DNA from: Roseovarius azorensis
GTDB lineage: Bacteria; Pseudomonadota; Alphaproteobacteria; Rhodobacterales; Rhodobacteraceae
DNA length: 47,449 nt
Direction: 5' to 3'
Assembly (NCBI RefSeq): GCF_900109455.1
Contig: NZ_FOAG01000018.1
Coordinates: 1-47,449 of the forward strand
Positions 43,440 to 47,449 of this stretch are shown here, one piece after another; the stretch's first letter is position 1, and each line of letters begins with the position of its first letter. Below the pieces are notes generated by a model. The model was not told where the DNA came from. It did not search any database and was given only the letters and a program-made list of their open reading frames with translations. The translations under genes and the position numbers were made by a program.

Positions 43440-44408
43440 TTACTCGACGGCCTTGATCCGGTCGATCATGTCCGGGCCATATTCATCGGTATAAACCGAA
43501 TAGGCGGTCTCTTCGGCCAGTGCCGCAAAGGGAGCCTTGTCGATGTCGGTGATAACCTCCATCCCATTCTCCCGCAAAAGCGCAACTCCGGTCTCTTCCA
43601 GACGGTTCACCTCGGCGCGATTTGCCTCGACACCGGCCTTTGCCGCCTCGTAGAACCAGCCTTTCTGTTCATCACTCAAACCGTCGAACAGAATCGGTGA
43701 CACAAGGATGATCGCGGGTGAGTAGACATGCCCGGTCAGCGAGACGTATTTCTGCACCTCCCAGAATTTCGACGCGGTGATCACGGTGACCGGATTTTCC
43801 TGTCCGTCCACGACGCCCTGTTGCAATGCGCCGAAGACTTCCGGAAACGCCATCGGAGTTGGTGAGGCGCCCATCCCGGTGAACGCCGCCATATGCACAC
43901 GGTTCTCCATCGTGCGCAGTTTCAGACCCGCAAGATCGGCCGGAGTGCGCACCGGACGCTGGGAGTTGGTCACATGTCGGAACCCGTTTTCGGCCCAGGC
44001 CAGACCGACAAGGTTGTTTTCGTTGATCTTCGCGATCAACTCCTGGCCGATCTCACCGTCCAGCACCTTGCGCGCGTGATCATAGTCGCGAAACAGGAAC
44101 GGCAGATCCAGCGCATAGATCTCGGGTACGAAATTGCCCAGCGGACCAGTCGAGGTGATCACCATGTCGATAGAACCGATCTGCAACCCCTCGATCAGGT
44201 CGCGCTCGCCGCCCAACTGCCCTGCAGCTGCCTGTTCGCCGGTAAAGGCGCCTCCCGACAATTCCTCAAGCTTGGCGATAAAGGCGTCGGCGCCTACGCC
44301 GTAATGCGATCCCGCCGGGGTCGTATGCGCGACCACAATGTTTTGCTGAGCCTCCGCAGCCCCAGTGATCGTCAGCGCCGCAACGGCGCCAATAATAAAG
44401 TGTTTCAT
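43440..44408 (-). CDS. dctP: TRAP transporter solute-binding protein DctP
   Basis: This 322-residue periplasmic protein has a signal peptide ending GAAEAQQ and DctP-fold motifs: VAHTTPAGSHYGVGADAFIA, the ligand-carboxylate Arg region LAGLKLRTMENRVHMAAF, and FGALQQGVVDGQENPVTVI. It binds an organic acid and delivers it to DctQM. GGGAGGAATACTG precedes the ATG at 44408. The neighbouring apnO-like gene suggests D-apionate or a similar sugar acid as ligand; this is inferred. Confidence 0.9.
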   Translation of the reverse strand: MKHFIIGAVAALTITGAAEAQQNIVVAHTTPAGSHYGVGADAFIAKLEELSGGAFTGEQAAAGQLGGERDLIEGLQIGSIDMVITSTGPLGNFVPEIYALDLPFLFRDYDHARKVLDGEIGQELIAKINENNLVGLAWAENGFRHVTNSQRPVRTPADLAGLKLRTMENRVHMAAFTGMGASPTPMAFPEVFGALQQGVVDGQENPVTVITASKFWEVQKYVSLTGHVYSPAIILVSPILFDGLSDEQKGWFYEAAKAGVEANRAEVNRLEETGVALLRENGMEVITDIDKAPFAALAEETAYSVYTDEYGPDMIDRIKAVE

Positions 44409-44552
44409 CAGTATTCCTCCCTTGTTTCCAGATTTCGGGCTACCCGCCCAACCTGCCGCCCAGAGCATTTCCGGCACGGCCGACTTCCCTGATGCCGACG
44501 CTCACTGCGCGGCGCTCAATTTCTGAGCGCATGCGTGGCGCCCGATGTTCTC

Positions 44553-45302
44553 CTATCCTGTCCCGGCCTGATACAATGCGTCCGCCCGCGTGAGATGTGC
44601 ATGCATCATACGCTCCACCTCATCAGCGTTCTGCGTCTCCAGGAAATCGACGATCCGGTCATGTTCCCGCAGCGTAGTTTCCTCTCGTCCCGACCACAAG
44701 AGCAGCGGTTTGTAGTAATCGAACAACCAGGCCAGCATCGCCTCGGTCACCGCCAGAATGATCGGGTTACCGGTCAGCGCCGCAATCCGACAATGAAAGG
44801 CGATGTCACATTGGATGAACGCCTTTTCATGTCCCAGTTGCGCGCGCTGCGCCGTGACAAGGCCGCGTAACTCTGCGATTTCATCCGTCCCGCAGGCCGG
44901 GACAGCCAGCCGGGCCGAAGCGGTTTCCAAGAGCAGCCGCACCTGCTTGAGATGTTCCAGCGTCGAGGGTTCGCTTGACAGCATCAACTTGGCCAGCGCA
45001 TCGATCTGCCCGACGGCCACGCCGGGGGTCAGCATGTTCACCCGGCTGCGCTCGCCATGCGAGATAGAGATCAACCCCTTGTTCGCAAGACTTTGCAGCG
45101 CCTCGCGCACGGCGGGTCGGCCCACCTTGAAGCGCTCCATCAGCGCACGCTCCGAGGGCATCAGATCCCCCGGGGCCAGTTCACCCGACTTGATCATCCG
45201 CCACAGACGGTCAAAGATCTGATCCGACAGCTTCTGCCGGACGATCTGGTCGTCCGGGCTGTCGGATGCGTCCCTTGTGTCTGACGGATATCCTCTGACC
45301 AT
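44553..45302 (-). CDS. GntR-family regulator, FCD type (NanR-like)
   Basis: This 249-residue regulator has the winged helix SGELAPGDLMPSERALMERF with KVGRPAVREALQSLANKGL, and an FCD domain with DIAFHCRIAALTGNPI and LREHDRIVDFLETQ supplying metal-binding residues. It lies between the TRAP genes and the apnO-like gene in the same direction and probably binds the inverted repeat at 46286-46329 to control both directions. Confidence 0.88.
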   Translation of the reverse strand: MVRGYPSDTRDASDSPDDQIVRQKLSDQIFDRLWRMIKSGELAPGDLMPSERALMERFKVGRPAVREALQSLANKGLISISHGERSRVNMLTPGVAVGQIDALAKLMLSSEPSTLEHLKQVRLLLETASARLAVPACGTDEIAELRGLVTAQRAQLGHEKAFIQCDIAFHCRIAALTGNPIILAVTEAMLAWLFDYYKPLLLWSGREETTLREHDRIVDFLETQNADEVERMMHAHLTRADALYQAGTG

Positions 45303-45416
45303 TCGATCTTTAGCCTCTCCAGACTCACTGGATGAAAATTCGTCTCATCGTCGCGCGGATCAACTCTGGGCTGACCAATCAGCAGCGTTGCTCACATTCC
45401 CTCTGACAACCCTACA

Positions 45417-46247
45417 TTACGTGATCCGCTCGATGCTCGCACGATTTTCGTCAATCTCGAATACGCGCTTCCAGTCGTCGCGCATCAAAACCGGCTTGCC
45501 GAATTCGATAGCCCTGTTGCACGCATCCGAGAACACCCCGTCCACCTCATTGAAGATCACGGCCCCGAGGATGTTCATATGCCCCAGAAGAAAATCCCGC
45601 GCCGCCTCGGGCGGGATACCCCTGGCCACCACCTCGTCCATCGCCTCGCGCATTACGACCAGAAGCGATGCGCAGACCGTCTCGGACAGGCCCGGTTCCA
45701 GCAGCGCCATGCCTTCGAGCGTGACGCGGTGTGATCGCGCAACCGGCGCATAGATCGTGCGAGCCACCTTGTCGCCCAGGGCATAGTGCTCTTCCGGGCC
45801 TTGCATCAGCGCGTTGACGATTCCTTGCTTGGCCGCGATGCCGCCAAAGAAATCACGCTTGGCCGCCATCGCGGTTTCGTCGTTGAAGATTGGCGGGTGG
45901 CAGGGATGGGTCACGAAATAGGTGATGTCCTCGCGTACCGGCAGATGACCCACATAGGGTGCCGCAGCATCAAGGCAGACGATCATTGCGCCCGACGGCA
46001 CCATGTCGATGATAGAGTGCGTAACCTTGCCGATCACTGTATCCGGCACCGCCAGCACGACAACCTGCGCGCCATCCAGCGCCGCCTCTCCCGATACGCA
46101 GTCCACACCGAACGATTGCTTCACCCGTTCCTTTCCCTCGGGTGAAACCTCGACCCGGTGGGTTTCGAACTCAGGGGCCGCAGCGAGGTTTGCGCCAAGA
46201 CGCATCCCCATCTTTCCCCCTGCCCCGAAAAGGGCCAGCTTGATCAT
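45417..46247 (-). CDS. apnO: D-apionate oxidoisomerase-like enzyme ApnO
   Basis: This 276-residue NAD-dependent enzyme has LALFGAGGKMGMRLGANLA at the start, VVVLAVPDTVIGKV, YFVTHPCHPPIFNDETAMAA, and a C-terminal all-helical domain with HRVTLEGMALLEPGLSETVC and LLGHMNILGAVIFNEVDGVF. This matches my recollection of ApnO, which oxidises D-apionate with migration of the hydroxymethyl group to 3-oxo-isoapionate. GAGGGAG precedes the ATG at 46247. Divergent remnants of a kinase and a RuBisCO-like protein, the expected next steps, support the call. Confidence 0.8.
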   Translation of the reverse strand: MIKLALFGAGGKMGMRLGANLAAAPEFETHRVEVSPEGKERVKQSFGVDCVSGEAALDGAQVVVLAVPDTVIGKVTHSIIDMVPSGAMIVCLDAAAPYVGHLPVREDITYFVTHPCHPPIFNDETAMAAKRDFFGGIAAKQGIVNALMQGPEEHYALGDKVARTIYAPVARSHRVTLEGMALLEPGLSETVCASLLVVMREAMDEVVARGIPPEAARDFLLGHMNILGAVIFNEVDGVFSDACNRAIEFGKPVLMRDDWKRVFEIDENRASIERIT

Positions 46248-46285
46248 CTGTTTTCTCCCTCGCCGCCACAGTCTGCAGCGATCAC

Positions 46286-46329
46286 TTGACAACTGGTATG
46301 ATGAATCAATAATTAGTCCAGTTTGTCAA
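46286..46329. promoter_or_regulatory. Inverted-repeat operator in the apnO/oiaK promoter
   Basis: TTGACAACTGG (46286-46296) is mirrored by CCAGTTTGTCAA (46318-46329) with one base difference. The left arm runs into TGGTATGATGA, resembling FCD-type GntR sites. It lies between the diverging apnO and kinase remnant. Confidence 0.6.
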
Positions 46330-46346
46330 GAGGAGGTCGTGACGAG

Positions 46347-46670
46347 ATGCAACAGGACCAAAACCACCGACTGCCCGATCTGCTCGTCGCCTGGTATGGT
46401 GACGATTTCACCGGTGCTGCGGCGGTAATGGAGGTTCTGACCTTTGCCGGACTGCCGACGGCCCTGTTCCTCGATCCACCGACGCCAGGGCAACTGGCGC
46501 GTTTCCCGGGTCTGCGCGGGATAGGCATTGCCTCGACCGCGCGCACATGGTCCCCGGACCGGATGCAGGCGGATCTGCCGCCTGCACTGACTTCGCCCGC
46601 GCCCATCCCGGCCCCCAATTCGCAGCTCCCGGCACCCGCGTCAGGATGGGTGGACATGAGGGGCCGCTGA
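46347..46670 (+). pseudogene. 3-oxo-isoapionate kinase-like gene (DUF1537), N-terminal remnant
   Basis: The N-terminal 80 or so residues are typical of a DUF1537 kinase (LVAWYGDDFTGAAAVMEVLT, GIGIASTARTWSPDRMQADL). Then the frame enters RuBisCO-like DNA out of frame and ends at 107 residues instead of about 420. GAGGAGG is present upstream. The partner is the OiaK kinase of apionate pathways; the kinase is inactive as encoded here. Confidence 0.78.
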
Positions 46671-46915
46671 TTGGCACGATCATCAAGCCCAGCGTGGGTC
46701 TGAGGCCGCAAGAGACCGCCGATCTGGTGCAGAGCCTTGCTACCGCCGGAATCGATTTCATCAAGGATGACGAATTGCAGGCCAACGGCCCCAATTGCCC
46801 GCTGGCCGAGCGAGTCGCATTGGTCATGGCGGCGCTGAACCGCCACGCCGAGCGCACCGGAAAACGGGTGATCTATGCCTTCAACATCTCGGGTGAGGTG
46901 GACGAGATGCGGCAA
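46589..46915 (+). pseudogene. RuBisCO-like protein (OiaX-type), internal fragment
   Basis: This frame reads HPGPQFAAPGTRVRMGGHEG, then PLIGTIIKPSVGLRP and the active-site KDDE in GIDFIKDDELQANGP, followed by RVIYAFNISGEVDEM, all features of RuBisCO-like proteins. The N-terminal third and everything after the middle strand are missing, and the frame differs from the kinase piece it abuts. In apionate pathways a RuBisCO-like protein processes 3-oxo-isoapionate 4-phosphate; this copy is dead. Confidence 0.8.
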
Positions 46916-47366
46916 ACTTGCCCGCGCGATGGCAACTTTCCGCAAACAGTGTACCACGTCACAGCGATGACAGCATGTGCCGGGTTGATCATCGGAATAC
47001 GTGCCTGAGCGTCCATAGCTCACCATGACCCGACACGAAGGTCCCGCCTGCGGCTTCACCGAAGCAACCGTTCGGGAGTTGCGCAGTATTGTTTGTCCCT
47101 GAAATGACGATGAAAAATCGGTCCCGCCCGACGGCGCCACGCTTATGTAAAACCCATTCGGTGATTTGTCATCCTGTCCCGGTTGCTCCGGGCAGATTGG
47201 GGATCTGGTTTCCGGTGGGCGTTTTCTTGCTGCTGTTATCGAATATCCGGCAATGTGTTGCCGGCTGGTTCGCGGCGGTTGAGTAGCAGAGTCAGCCATG
47301 TTTCATGTAACCTCGGACAATATGAAACCGACGAAACTATGTTGCAGAACTGACCAGGAGCAGACG
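46916..47366. other. Gap before galU
   Basis: No gene is recognised in 450 bp. The left part abuts the truncated RuBisCO-like fragment and probably marks the deletion end point. The right end holds the galU ribosome site AGGAG (47356-47360). Confidence 0.5.
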
Positions 47367-47449
47367 ATGCGAAGCAAGGTAACGAAGGCGATTTTTCCTG
47401 TTGCGGGTTTGGGGACGCGGTTTTTGCCGGCGACCAAATCGGTGCCCAA
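47367..47449 (+). CDS. galU: UTP-glucose-1-phosphate uridylyltransferase GalU, 5' part
   Basis: The visible 27 codons begin MRSKVTKAIFPVAGLGTRFL and continue PATKSVP, the nucleotide-binding G-x-G-T-R-(x)-P-x-T-K loop of GalU, which makes UDP-glucose from UTP and glucose 1-phosphate. AGGAG lies six bases before the ATG. The gene runs off the end of the window. Confidence 0.88.
   Translation, partial: MRSKVTKAIFPVAGLGTRFLPATKSVP

Noticed and set aside
46313..47299. 328-residue minus-strand frame over the kinase/RuBisCO-like remnants
   Set aside because: It is antisense to recognisable gene remnants and crosses their junctions without any motif.

Overview
The window is about 47.4 kb of high-GC DNA from an alphaproteobacterium, most likely a Rhodobacteraceae (Roseobacter-group) chromosome. 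This rests on the gene content (TRAP and Liv-type ABC importers, FCD-type GntR regulators, a CueR/CopA pair, acid-sugar catabolism) and on the style of the encoded proteins; no 16S gene is present.

Layout. (1) 1-8.6 kb, housekeeping: a CueR-type promoter with copA-cueR, a two-gene unit of small basic proteins (ribbon-helix-helix-like and helix-hairpin-helix with a lysine-rich tail), then a minus-strand unit of 2-hydroxyacid dehydrogenase, THUMP-type RNA methyltransferase and gamma-glutamyltransferase, and a secreted SH3 protein. (2) 8.7-16.0 kb: a tRNA-Gln(TTG) gene whose 3' end is repeated exactly (26 bp) 7.2 kb away. These repeats bound a genomic island with a tyrosine recombinase, several small proteins, long non-coding repeat-rich DNA, a secreted ClpP-fold protein with a PAN/apple-like end, and a protein with a HEPN RxxxxH motif. 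(3) 16.0-18.95 kb: a graveyard of serine-recombinase fragments and a helicase/restriction-type gene broken by a stop codon and a frameshift. (4) 18.95-29.2 kb: a catabolic locus. RidA, DUF1028, LysR, a flavin-oxidoreductase remnant and an ArgE-like deacylase lie on the minus strand; a flavin monooxygenase and a complete LivGF/SBP/HM importer lie on the plus strand. (5) 29.5-33.3 kb: cupin plus membrane protein, a methyltransferase, and a winged-helix/TPR regulator. (6) 33.6-46.9 kb: an acid-sugar cluster. ltnD-otnK-otnC-otnI (tetronate to DHAP) is followed by an aldehyde dehydrogenase, a GntR regulator, a beta-decarboxylating dehydrogenase, a hydroxyacid dehydrogenase, a TRAP importer, a second GntR and an apnO-like oxidoisomerase. 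Divergent from apnO lies a deletion-fused remnant of an oiaK-like kinase and a RuBisCO-like protein. (7) The window ends inside galU.

The acid-sugar and Liv loci each look like importer plus enzymes plus local regulator. The candidates for undescribed biology are the island cargo (HEPN protein, ClpP-PAN protein, micro-proteins, structured repeats) and the RidA/DUF1028/FMO/Liv locus, whose substrate cannot be named from sequence. All family calls were made by reading motifs; no database search was run.
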